Source: Hippasteria phrygiana (taxonomy: Eukaryota; Echinodermata; Asteroidea; Valvatida; Goniasteridae). From it: 64,000 nucleotides of DNA. Made by a program: the position numbers and the translations under genes. Position 1 is the stretch's first letter. Each line of letters opens with the position of its first letter. The stretch lies in NCBI GenBank assembly GCA_037893225.1, contig JAZGUH010000333.1:186001-250000 (forward strand), read 5' to 3'. Under the pieces are notes generated by a model that was given only the letters and a program-made list of their open reading frames with translations, was not told the origin of the DNA and ran no database searches. Below are positions 46,040 to 59,000 of the stretch, one piece after another.

Positions 46040-49000
46040 ACAGCATAGGTCTATTGTGCTGATCTAAGCCTGCATGCTGTCTATCTCACTAGGCCATTCC
46101 AGTTCTGTCCATGATGATCTTGAGTGGCCTCGAGGTCTTGACAGCCAGCAGCCAGATGTTGATCTCTCCTGAAGTTGATGGAAAAATAGAGTAAGCGAGT
46201 TAAGAATATTGAAATTAGTGTTAGAGTTAAGGGTTTGAGTTCAAGTGTTAGGGTTAAGGTTCGAGTTCAAGTGTTACAGTGCAAGTGTTAGGGTTAAGGT
46301 TACAGTGCAAGTGTTACAGTGCAAGTGTTACAGAGCAAGTGTTACAGTGCAAGAGTTAGGTTTAAGGTTCGAGTTTAAGTGTTACAGTGGAAGTGTTAGG
46401 GTTAGGGTTAAGGTTCGAGTTCAAGTGTTACAGTGCAAGTGTTAGGGTTAAGGTTCGAGTGCAAGTGTTACAGTGGAAGTGTTAGGGTTAGGGTTAAGGT
46501 TCGAGTGCAAGTGTTACAGTGCAAGTGTTACAGTGCAAGTGTTACAGTGCAAGTGTTACAGTGCAAGTGCTAGTGATCGGGTTAGAATGTGAGAGTAAGG
46601 GAGAAGGAGAGGTAGAGAGAGTGTTAGACTTACTCATCTACTAAACAGCGTAGGTCTATTGTGCTGATCTAAGCCTGCATGCTGTCTATCTCACTAGGCC
46701 ATTCCAGTTCTGTCCATGATGATCTTGGGTGGCCTCGAGGTCTTGACAGCCAGGAGCCGGAAGTTGATCTCTCCTGAAGTTGATGGAAAAATAGAGTAAG
46801 CGAGTTAAGAATATTAAAATTAGTGTTAGAGTTAAGGGTTTGAGTTCAAGTGTTAGGGTTAAGGTTCGAGTTCAAGTGTTAGGGTTAAGATTCCAGTTCA
46901 AGTGTTACAGTGCAAGTGTTAGGGTTAGGGTTAAGGTTCGAGTTCAAGTGTTACAGTGCAAGTGTTAGGGTTAAGGTTCGAGTGCAAGTGTTAGGGTTAA
47001 GGTTCGAGTGCAAGTGTTACAGTGCAAGTGTTACAGTGCAAGTGTTACAGTGCAAGTGTTACAGTGCAAGTGTTACAGTGCAAGTGTTACAGTGCAAGTG
47101 TTACAGTGCAAGTGCTAGTGATCGGGTTAGAATGTGAGAGTAAGGGAGAAGGAGAGGTAGAGAGAGTGTTAGACTTACTCATCTACTAAACAGCATAGGT
47201 CTATTGTGCTGATCTAAGCCTGCATGCTGTCTATCTCACTAGGCCATTCCAGTTCTGTCCATGATGATCTTGAGTGGCCTCGAGGTCTTGACAGCCAGCA
47301 GCCAGATGTTGATCTCTCCTGAAGTTGATGGAAAAATAGAGTAAGCGAGTTAAGAATATTGAAATTAGTGTTAGAGTTAAGGGTTTGAGTTCAAGTGTTA
47401 GGGTTAAGGTTCGAGTGCAAGTGTTACAGTGCAAGTGTTAGGTTTAAGGTTCGAGTTCAAGTGTTACAGTGCAAGTGTTAGGGTTAGGGTTAAGGTTCGA
47501 GTTCAAGTGTTACAGTGCAAGTGTTAGGGTTAAGGTTACAGTGCAAGTGTTACAGTGCAAGTGTTACAGAGCAAGTGTTACAGTGCAAGAGTTAGGTTTA
47601 AGGTTCGAGTTTAAGTGTTACAGTGGAAGTGTTAGGGTTAGGGTTAAGGTTCGAGTTCAAGTGTTACAGTGCAAGTGTTAGGGTTAAGGTTCGAGTGCAA
47701 GTGTTACAGTGGAAGTGTTAGGGTTAGGGTTAAGGTTCGAGTGCAAGTGTTACAGTGCAAGTGTTACAGTGCAAGTGTTACAGTGCAAGTGTTACAGTGC
47801 AAGTGCTAGTGATCGGGTTAGAATGTGAGAGTAAGGGAGAAGGAGAGGTAGAGAGAGTGTTAGACTTACTCATCTACTAAACAGCGTAGGTCTATTGTGC
47901 TGATCTAAGCCTGCATGCTGTCTATCTCACTAGGCCATTCCAGTTCTGTCCATGATGATCTTGGGTGGCCTCGAGGTCTTGACAGCCAGGAGCCGGAAGT
48001 TGATCTCTCCTGAAGTTGATGGAAAAATAGAGTAAGCGAGTTAAGAATATTAAAATTAGTGTTAGAGTTAAGGGTTTGAGTTCAAGTGTTAGGGTTAAGG
48101 TTCGAGTTCAAGTGTTAGGGTTAAGATTCGAGTTCAAGTGTTACAGTGCAAGTGTTATGTTTAAGGTTCGAGTTCAAGTGTTACAGTGCAAGTGTTAGGT
48201 TTAAGGTTCGAGTTCAAGTGTTACAGTGCAAGTGTTAGGGTTAGGGTTAAGGTTCGAGTTCAAGTGTTACAGTGCAAGTGTTAGGGTTAAGGTTCGAGTG
48301 CAAGTGTTAGGGTTAAGGTTCGAGTGCAAGTGTTACAGTGCAAGTGTTACAGTGCAAGTGTTACAGTGCAAGTGTTACAGTGCAAGTGTTACAGTGCAAG
48401 TGTTACAGTGCAAGTGTTACAGTGCAAGTGTTACAGTGCAAGTGTTACAGTGCAAGTGCTAGTGATCGGGTTAGAATGTGAGAGTAAGGGAGAAGGAGAG
48501 GTAGAGAGAGTGTTAGACTTACTCATCTACTAAACAGCATAGGTCTATTGTGCTGATCTAAGCCTGCATGCTGTCTATCTCACTAGGCCATTCCAGTTCT
48601 GTCCATGATGATCTTGAGTGGCCTCGAGGTCTTGACAGCCAGCAGCCAGATGTTGATCTCTCCTGAAGTTGATGGAAAAATAGAGTAAGCGAGTTAAGAA
48701 TATTGAAATTAGTGTTAGAGTTAAGGGTTTGAGTTCAAGTGTTAGGGTTAAGGTTCGAGTGCAAGTGTTACAGTGCAAATGTTAGGTTTAAGGTTCGAGT
48801 TCAAGTGTTACAGTGCAAGTGTTAGGGTTAGGGTTAAGGTTCGAGTTCAAGTGTTACAGTGCAAGTGTTAGGGTTAAGGTTACAGTGCAAGTGTTACAGT
48901 GCAAGTGTTACAGAGCAAGTGTTACAGTGCAAGAGTTAGGTTTAAGGTTCGAGTTTAAGTGTTACAGTGGAAGTGTTAGGGTTAGGGTTAAGGTTCGAGT

Positions 49001-52000
49001 TCAAGTGTTACAGTGCAAGTGTTAGGGTTAAGGTTCGAGTGCAAGTGTTACAGTGCAAGTGTTACAGTGCAAGTGTTACAGTGCAAGTGTTACAGTGCAA
49101 GTGTTACAGTGCAAGTGTTACAGTGCAAGTGTTACAGTGCAAGTGCTAGTGATCGGGTTAGAATGTGAGAGTTAGGGAGAAGGAGAGGTAGAGAGAGTGT
49201 TAGACTTACTCATCTACTAAACAGCATAGGTCTATTGTGCTCATCTAAGCCTGCATGCTGTCTATCTCACTAGGCCATTCCAGTTCTGTTCATGATGATC
49301 TTGGGTGGCCTCGAGGTCTTCACAGCCAGGAGCCGGATGTTGATCTCTCCTGAAGTTGATGGAAAAATCGAGTAAGCGAGTTAAGAATATTAAAATTAGT
49401 GTTAGAGTTAAGGGTTCGAGTTCAAGTGTTAGGGTTAAGGTTCGAGTTCAAGTGTTAGGGTTAAAGTTCGAGTTCAAGTGTTACAGTGCAAGTGTTACAG
49501 TGCAAGTGTTACAGTGCAAGTGTTACAGTGCAAGTGCAAGTGCTAGTGATCGGGTTAGAATGTGAGAGTAAGGGAGAAGGAGAGGTAGAGAGAGTGTTAG
49601 ACTTACTCATCTACTAAACAGCGTAGGTCTATTGTGCTGATCTAAGCCTGCATGCTGTCTATCTCACTAGGCCATTCCAGTTCTGTCCATGATGATCTTG
49701 AGTGGCCTCGAGGTCTTGACAGCCAGCAGCCAGATGTTGATCTCTCCTGAAGTTGATGGAAAAATAGAGTAAGCGAGTTAAGAATATTGAAATTAGCGTT
49801 AGAGTTAAGGGTTTGAGTTCAAGTGTTAGGGTTAAGGTTCGAGTTCAAGTGTTACAGTGCAAGTGTTACAGTGCAAGTGTTACAGTGCAAGTGTTACAGT
49901 GCAAGTGTTACAGTGGAAGTGCAAGTGTTACAGTGCAAGTGATCGGGTTAGAATGTGAGAGTAAGGGAGAAGGAGAGGTAGAGAGAGTGTTAGACTTACT
50001 CATCTACTAAACAGCATAGGTCTATTGTGCTGATCTAAGCCTGCATGCTGTCTATCTCACTAGGCCATTCCAGTTCTGTTCATGATGATCTTGGGTGGCC
50101 TCGAGGTATTGACAGCCAGGAGCCGGAAGTTGATCTTTCCTGAAGTTGATGGAAAAATAGAGTAAGCGAGTTAGGAATATTAAAATTAGTGTTAGAGTTA
50201 AGGGTTTGAGTTCAAGTGTTACAGTACAAGTGTTAGGGTTAAGGTTCGAGTTCAAGTGTTACAGTGCAAGTGTTACAGTGCAAGTGTTAGGGTTAAGGTT
50301 CGAGTGCAAGTGTTACAGTGCAAGTGTTACAGTGCAAGTGTTACAGTGCAAGTGTTACAGTTCAAGTGATCGGGTTAGAATGTGAGAGTAAGAGAGAAGG
50401 AGAGTCAGAGGTAGAGAGAGTGTTAGACTTACTCATCTACTAAACAGCGTAGGTCTATTGTGCTGATCTAAGCCTGCATGCTGTCTATCTCACTAGGCCA
50501 TTCCAGTTCTGTCCATGATGATCTTGAGTGGCCTCGAGGTCTTGACAGCCAGGAGCCAGATGTTGATCTCTCCTGAAGTTGATGGAAAAATAGAGTAAGC
50601 GAGTTAAGAATATTGAAATTAGTGTTACAGTGCAAGTGTTACAGTGCAAGTGTTACAGTGCAAGTGTTACAGTGCAAGTGTTACAGTGCAAGTGTTACAG
50701 TGCAAGTGTTACAGTGCAAGTGTTACAGTGCAAGTGCTAGTGATCGGGTTAGAATGTGAGAGTAAGGGAGAAGGAGAGGTAGAGAGAGTGTTAGACTTAC
50801 TCATCTACTAAACAGCGTAGGTCTATTGTGCTGATCTAAGCCTGCATGCTGTCTATCTCACTAGGCCATTCCAGTTCTGTCCATGATGATCTTGGGTGGC
50901 CTCGAGGTCTTGACAGCCAGGAGCCGTAAGTTGATCTCTCCTGAAGTTGATGGAAAAATAGAGTAAGCGAGTTAAGAATATTAAAATTAGTGTTAGAGTT
51001 AAGGGTTTCAGTTCAAGTGTTAGGGTTAAGGTTCGAGTTCAAGTGTTAGGGTTAAGATTCGAGTTCAAGTGTTACAGTGCAAGTGTTATGTTTAAGGTTC
51101 GAGTTCAAGTGTTACAGTGCAAGTGTTAGGTTTAAGGTTCGAGTTCAAGTGTTACAGTGCAAGTGTTAGGGTTAGGGTTAAGGTTCGAGTTCAAGTGTTA
51201 CAGTGCAAGTGTTAGGGTTAAGGTTCGAGTGCAAGTGTTAGGGTTAAGGTTCGAGTGCAAGTGTTACAGTGCAAGTGTTACAGTGCAAGTGTTACAGTGC
51301 AAGTGTTACAGTGCAAGTGTTACAGTGCAAGTGTTACAGTGCAAGTGTTACAGTGCAAGTGTTACAGTGCAAGTGTTACAGTGCAAGTGCTAGTGATCGG
51401 GTTAGAATGTGAGAGTAAGGGAGAAGGAGAGGTAGAGAGAGTGTTAGACTTACTCATCTACTAAACAGCATAGGTCTATTGTGCTGATCTAAGCCTGCAT
51501 GCTGTCTATCTCACTAGGCCATTCCAGTTCTGTCCATGATGATCTTGAGTGGCCTCGAGGTCTTGACAGCCAGCAGCCAGATGTTGATCTCTCCTGAAGT
51601 TGATGGAAAAATAGAGTAAGCGAGTTAAGAATATTAAAATTAGTGTTAGAGTTAAGGGTTTGAGTTCAAGTGTTAGGGTTAAGGTTCGAGTTCAAGTGTT
51701 AGGGTTAAGATTCGAGTTCAAGTGTTACAGTGCAAGTGTTATGTTTAAGGTTCGAGTTCAAGTGTTACAGTGCAAGTGTTAGGTTTAAGGTTCGAGTTCA
51801 AGTGTTACAGTGCAAGTGTTAGGGTTAGGGTTAAGGTTCGAGTTCAAGTGTTACAGTGCAAGTGTTAGGGTTAAGGTTCGAGTGCAAGTGTTAGGGTTAA
51901 GGTTCGAGTGCAAGTGTTACAGTGCAAGTGTTACAGTGCAAGTGTTACAGTGCAAGTGTTACAGTGCAAGTGTTACAGTGCAAGTGTTACAGTGCAAGTG

Positions 52001-52172
52001 TTACAGTGCAAGTGTTACAGTGCAAGTGTTACAGTGCAAGTGTTACAGTGCAAGTGCTAGTGATCGGGTTAGAATGTGAGAGTAAGGGAGAAGGAGAGGT
52101 AGAGAGAGTGTTAGACTTACTCATCTACTAAACAGCATAGGTCTATTGTGCTGATCTAAGCCTGCATGCTGT

Positions 52173-55100
52173 CTATCTCACTAGGCCATTCCAGTTCTGT
52201 CCATGATGATCTTGAGTGGCCTCGAGGTCTTGACAGCCAGCAGCCAGATGTTGATCTCTCCTGAAGTTGATGGAAAAATAGAGTAAGCGAGTTAAGAATA
52301 TTGAAATTAGTGTTAGAGTTAAGGGTTTGAGTTCAAGTGTTAGGGTTAAGGTTCGAGTGCAAGTGTTACAGTGCAAGTGTTAGGTTTAAGGTTCGAGTTC
52401 AAGTGTTACAGTGCAAGTGTTAGGGTTAGGGTTAAGGTTCGAGTTCAAGTGTTACAGTGCAAGTGTTAGGGTTAAGGTTACAGTGCAAGTGTTACAGTGC
52501 AAGTGTTACAGAGCAAGTGTTACAGTGCAAGAGTTAGGTTTAAGGTTCGAGTTTAAGTGTTACAGTGGAAGTGTTAGGGTTAGGGTTAAGGTTCGAGTTC
52601 AAGTGTTACAGTGCAAGTGTTAGGGTTAAGGTTCGAGTGCAAGTGTTACAGTGCAAGTGTTACAGTGCAAGTGTTACAGTGCAAGTGTTACAGTGCAAGT
52701 GTTACAGTGCAAGTGTTACAGTGCAAGTGTTACAGTGCAAGTGTTACAGTGCAAGTGTTACAGTGCAAGTGTTACAGTGCAAGTGTTACAGTGCAAGTGC
52801 TAGTGATCGGGTTAGAATGTGAGAGTTAGGGAGAAGGAGAGGTAGAGAGAGTGTTAGACTTACTCATCTACTAAACAGCATAGGTCTATTGTGCTGATCT
52901 AAGCCTGCATGCTGTCTATCTCACTAGGCCATTCCAGTTCTGTTCATGATGATCTTGGGTGGCCTCGAGGTCTTGACAGCCAGGAGCCGGAAGTTGATCT
53001 CTCCTGAAGTTGATGGAAAAATAGAGTAAGCGAGTTAGGAATATTAAAATTAGTGTTAGAGTTAAGGGTTTGAGTTCAAGTGTTACAGCACAAGTGTTAG
53101 GGTTAAGGTTCGAGTTCAAGTGTTACAGTGCAAGTGTTACAGTGCAAGTGTTACAGTGCAAGTGTTACAGTGCAAGTGTTACAGTGCAAGTGTTACAGTT
53201 CAAGTGATCGGGTTAGAATGTGAGAGTAAGAGAGAAGGAGAGTCAGAGGTAGAGAGAGTGTTAGACTTACTCATCTACTAAACAGCATAGGTCTATTGTG
53301 CTCATCTAAGCCTGCATGCTGTCTATCTCACTAGGCCATTCCAGTTCTGTTCATGATGATCTTGGGTGGCCTCGAGGTCTTCACAGCCAGGAGCCGGATG
53401 TTGATCTCTCCTGAAGTTGATGGAAAAATCGAGTAAGCGAGTTAAGAATATTAAAATTAGTGTTAGAGTTAAGGGTTCGAGTTCAAGTGTTAGGGTTAAG
53501 GTTCGAGTTCAAGTGTTAGGGTTAAAGTTCGAGTTCAAGTGTTACAGTGCAAGTGTTACAGTGCAAGTGTTACAGTGCAAGTGTTACAGTGCAAGTGCAA
53601 GTGCTAGTGATCGGGTTAGAATGTGAGAGTAAGGGAGAAGGAGAGGTAGAGAGAGTGTTAGACTTACTCATCTACTAAACAGCGTAGGTCTATTGTGCTG
53701 ATCTAAGCCTGCATGCTGTCTATCTCACTAGGCCATTCCAGTTCTGTCCATGATGATCTTGAGTGGCCTCGAGGTCTTGACAGCCAGCAGCCAGATGTTG
53801 ATCTCTCCTGAAGTTGATGGAAAAATAGAGTAAGCGAGTTAAGAATATTGAAATTAGCGTTAGAGTTAAGGGTTTGAGTTCAAGTGTTAGGGTTAAGGTT
53901 CGAGTTCAAGTGTTACAGTGCAAGTGTTACAGTGCAAGTGTTACAGTGCAAGTGTTACAGTGCAAGTGTTACAGTGGAAGTGCAAGTGTTACAGTGCAAG
54001 TGATCGGGTTAGAATGTGAGAGTAAGGGAGAAGGAGAGGTAGAGAGAGTGTTAGACTTACTCATCTACTAAACAGCATAGGTCTATTGTGCTGATCTAAG
54101 CCTGCATGCTGTCTATCTCACTAGGCCATTCCAGTTCTGTTCATGATGATCTTGGGTGGCCTCGAGGTATTGACAGCCAGGAGCCGGAAGTTGATCTTTC
54201 CTGAAGTTGATGGAAAAATAGAGTAAGCGAGTTAGGAATATTAAAATTAGTGTTAGAGTTAAGGGTTTGAGTTCAAGTGTTACAGTACAAGTGTTAGGGT
54301 TAAGGTTCGAGTTCAAGTGTTACAGTGCAAGTGTTACAGTGCAAGTGTTAGGGTTAAGGTTCGAGTGCAAGTGTTACAGTGCAAGTGTTACAGTGCAAGT
54401 GTTACAGTGCAAGTGTTACAGTTCAAGTGATCGGGTTAGAATGTGAGAGTAAGAGAGAAGGAGAGTCAGAGGTAGAGAGAGTGTTAGACTTACTCATCTA
54501 CTAAACAGCGTAGGTCTATTGTGCTGATCTAAGCCTGCATGCTGTCTATCTCACTAGGCCATTCCAGTTCTGTCCATGATGATCTTGAGTGGCCTCGAGG
54601 TCTTGACAGCCAGGAGCCAGATGTTGATCTCTCCTGAAGTTGATGGAAAAATAGAGTAAGCGAGTTAAGAATATTGAAATTAGTGTTACAGTGCAAGTGT
54701 TACAGTGCAAGTGTTACAGTGCAAGTGTTACAGTGCAAGTGTTACAGTGCAAGTGTTACAGTGCAAGTGTTACAGTGCAAGTGTTACAGTGCAAGTGCTA
54801 GTGATCGGGTTAGAATGTGAGAGTAAGGGAGAAGGAGAGGTAGAGAGAGTGTTAGACTTACTCATCTACTAAACAGCGTAGGTCTATTGTGCTGATCTAA
54901 GCCTGCATGCTGTCTATCTCACTAGGCCATTCCAGTTCTGTCCATGATGATCTTGGGTGGCCTCGAGGTCTTGACAGCCAGGAGCCGGAAGTTGATCTCT
55001 CCTGAAGTTGATGGAAAAATAGAGTAAGCGAGTTAAGAATATTAAAATTAGTGTTAGAGTTAAGGGTTTGAGTTCAAGTGTTAGGGTTAAGGTTCGAGTT

Positions 55101-56090
55101 CAAGTGTTAGGGTTAAGATTCGAGTTCAAGTGTTACAGTGCAAGTGTTATGTTTAAGGTTCGAGTTCAAGTGTTACAGTGCAAGTGTTAGGTTTAAGGTT
55201 CGAGTTCAAGTGTTACAGTGCAAGTGTTAGGGTTAGGGTTAAGGTTCGAGTTCAAGTGTTACAGTGCAAGTGTTAGGGTTAAGGTTCGAGTGCAAGTGTT
55301 AGGGTTAAGGTTCGAGTGCAAGTGTTACAGTGCAAGTGTTACAGTGCAAGTGTTACAGTGCAAGTGTTACAGTGCAAGTGTTACAGTGCAAGTGTTACAG
55401 TGCAAGTGTTACAGTGCAAGTGTTACAGTGCAAGTGTTACAGTGCAAGTGTTACAGTGCAAGTGTTACAGTGCAAGTGTTACAGTGCAAGTGTTACAGTG
55501 CAAGTGTTACAGTGCAAGTGTTACAGTGCAAGTGCTAGTGATCGGGTTAGAATGTGAGAGTAAGGGAGAAGGAGAGGTAGAGAGAGTGTTAGACTTACTC
55601 ATCTACTAAACAGCATAGGTCTATTGTGCTGATCTAAGCCTGCATGCTGTCTATCTCACTAGGCCATTCCAGTTCTGTCCATGATGATCTTGAGTGGCCT
55701 CGAGGTCTTGACAGCCAGCAGCCAGATGTTGATCTCTCCTGAAGTTGATGGAAAAATAGAGTAAGCGAGTTAAGAATATTGAAATTAGTGTTAGAGTTAA
55801 GGGTTTGAGTTCAAGTGTTAGGGTTAAGGTTCGAGTTCAAGTGTTACAGTGCAAGTGTTAGGGTTAAGGTTACAGTGCAAGTGTTACAGTGCAAGTGTTA
55901 CAGAGCAAGTGTTACAGTGCAAGAGTTAGGTTTAAGGTTCGAGTTTAAGTGTTACAGTGGAAGTGTTAGGGTTAGGGTTAAGGTTCGAGTTCAAGTGTTA
56001 CAGTGCAAGTGTTAGGGTTAAGGTTCGAGTGCAAGTGTTACAGTGGAAGTGTTAGGGTTAGGGTTAAGGTTCGAGTGCAAGTGTTACAGT
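52173..56090. repeat. Higher-order repeat block, copy at 52.2 kb
   Basis: Recurs at 57740-61657 with a constant offset of 5567 bp over about 3.9 kb. This indicates a very recent segmental duplication nested in the older array. Confidence 0.75.
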
Positions 56091-59000
56091 GCAAGTGTTA
56101 GGGTTAAGGTTCGAGTGCAAGTGTTACAGTGCAAGTGTTACAGTGCAAGTGTTACAGTGCAAGTGTTACAGTGCAAGTGTTACAGTGCAAGTGTTACAGT
56201 GCAAGTGCTAGTGATCGGGTTAGAATGTGAGAGTAAGGGAGAAGGAGAGGTAGAGAGAGTGTTAGACTTACTCATCTACTAAACAGCATAGGTCTATTGT
56301 GCTGATCTAAGCCTGCATGCTGTCTATCTCACTAGGCCATTCCAGTTCTGTCCATGATGATCTTGAGTGGCCTCGAGGTCTTGACAGCCAGCAGCCAGAT
56401 GTTGATCTCTCCTGAAGTTGATGGAAAAATAGAGTAAGCGAGTTAAGAATATTGAAATTAGTGTTAGAGTTAAGGGTTTGAGTTCAAGTGTTAGGGTTAA
56501 GGTTCGAGTGCAAGTGTTACAGTGCAAGTGTTAGGTTTAAGGTTCGAGTTCAAGTGTTACAGTGCAAGTGTTAGGGTTAGGGTTAAGGTTCGAGTTCAAG
56601 TGTTACAGTGCAAGTGTTAGGGTTAAGGTTACAGTGCAAGTGTTACAGTGCAAGTGTTACAGAGCAAGTGTTACAGTGCAAGAGTTAGGTTTAAGGTTCG
56701 AGTTTAAGTGTTACAGTGGAAGTGTTAGGGTTAGGGTTAAGGTTCGAGTTCAAGTGTTACAGTGCAAGTGTTAGGGTTAAGGTTCGAGTGCAAGTGTTAC
56801 AGTGCAAGTGTTACAGTGCAAGTGTTACAGTGCAAGTGTTACAGTGCAAGTGTTACAGTGCAAGTGTTACAGTGCAAGTGTTACAGTGCAAGTGTTACAG
56901 TGCAAGTGTTACAGTGCAAGTGTTACAGTGCAAGTGTTACAGTGCAAGTGCTAGTGATCGGGTTAGAATGTGAGAGTTAGGGAGAAGGAGAGGTAGAGAG
57001 AGTGTTAGACTTACTCATCTACTAAACAGCATAGGTCTATTGTGCTGATCTAAGCCTGCATGCTGTCTATCTCACTAGGCCATTCCAGTTCTGTTCATGA
57101 TGATCTTGGGTGGCCTCGAGGTCTTGACAGCCAGGAGCCGGAAGTTGATCTCTCCTGAAGTTGATGGAAAAATAGAGTAAGCGAGTTAAGAATATTGAAA
57201 TTAGTGTTAGAGTTAAGGGTTTGAGTTCAAGTGTTAGGGTTAAGGTTCGAGTTCAAGTGTTACAGTGCAAGTGTTAGGGTTAAGGTTACAGTGCAAGTGT
57301 TACAGTGCAAGTGTTACAGAGCAAGTGTTACAGTGCAAGAGTTAGGTTTAAGGTTCGAGTTTAAGTGTTACAGTGGAAGTGTTAGGGTTAGGGTTAAGGT
57401 TCGAGTTCAAGTGTTACAGTGCAAGTGTTAGGGTTAAGGTTCGAGTGCAAGTGTTACAGTGGAAGTGTTAGGGTTAGGGTTAAGGTTCGAGTGCAAGTGT
57501 TACAGTGCAAGTGTTAGGGTTAAGGTTCGAGTGCAAGTGTTACAGTGCAAGTGTTACAGTGCAAGTGTTACAGTGCAAGTGTTACAGTGCAAGTGTTACA
57601 GTGCAAGTGTTACAGTGCAAGTGCTAGTGATCGGGTTAGAATGTGAGAGTAAGGGAGAAGGAGAGGTAGAGAGAGTGTTAGACTTACTCATCTACTAAAC
57701 AGCATAGGTCTATTGTGCTGATCTAAGCCTGCATGCTGTCTATCTCACTAGGCCATTCCAGTTCTGTCCATGATGATCTTGAGTGGCCTCGAGGTCTTGA
57801 CAGCCAGCAGCCAGATGTTGATCTCTCCTGAAGTTGATGGAAAAATAGAGTAAGCGAGTTAAGAATATTGAAATTAGTGTTAGAGTTAAGGGTTTGAGTT
57901 CAAGTGTTAGGGTTAAGGTTCGAGTGCAAGTGTTACAGTGCAAGTGTTAGGTTTAAGGTTCGAGTTCAAGTGTTACAGTGCAAGTGTTAGGGTTAGGGTT
58001 AAGGTTCGAGTTCAAGTGTTACAGTGCAAGTGTTAGGGTTAAGGTTACAGTGCAAGTGTTACAGTGCAAGTGTTACAGAGCAAGTGTTACAGTGCAAGAG
58101 TTAGGTTTAAGGTTCGAGTTTAAGTGTTACAGTGGAAGTGTTAGGGTTAGGGTTAAGGTTCGAGTTCAAGTGTTACAGTGCAAGTGTTAGGGTTAAGGTT
58201 CGAGTGCAAGTGTTACAGTGCAAGTGTTACAGTGCAAGTGTTACAGTGCAAGTGTTACAGTGCAAGTGTTACAGTGCAAGTGTTACAGTGCAAGTGTTAC
58301 AGTGCAAGTGTTACAGTGCAAGTGTTACAGTGCAAGTGTTACAGTGCAAGTGTTACAGTGCAAGTGCTAGTGATCGGGTTAGAATGTGAGAGTTAGGGAG
58401 AAGGAGAGGTAGAGAGAGTGTTAGACTTACTCATCTACTAAACAGCATAGGTCTATTGTGCTGATCTAAGCCTGCATGCTGTCTATCTCACTAGGCCATT
58501 CCAGTTCTGTTCATGATGATCTTGGGTGGCCTCGAGGTCTTGACAGCCAGGAGCCGGAAGTTGATCTCTCCTGAAGTTGATGGAAAAATAGAGTAAGCGA
58601 GTTAGGAATATTAAAATTAGTGTTAGAGTTAAGGGTTTGAGTTCAAGTGTTACAGCACAAGTGTTAGGGTTAAGGTTCGAGTTCAAGTGTTACAGTGCAA
58701 GTGTTACAGTGCAAGTGTTACAGTGCAAGTGTTACAGTGCAAGTGTTACAGTGCAAGTGTTACAGTTCAAGTGATCGGGTTAGAATGTGAGAGTAAGAGA
58801 GAAGGAGAGTCAGAGGTAGAGAGAGTGTTAGACTTACTCATCTACTAAACAGCATAGGTCTATTGTGCTCATCTAAGCCTGCATGCTGTCTATCTCACTA
58901 GGCCATTCCAGTTCTGTTCATGATGATCTTGGGTGGCCTCGAGGTCTTCACAGCCAGGAGCCGGATGTTGATCTCTCCTGAAGTTGATGGAAAAATCGAG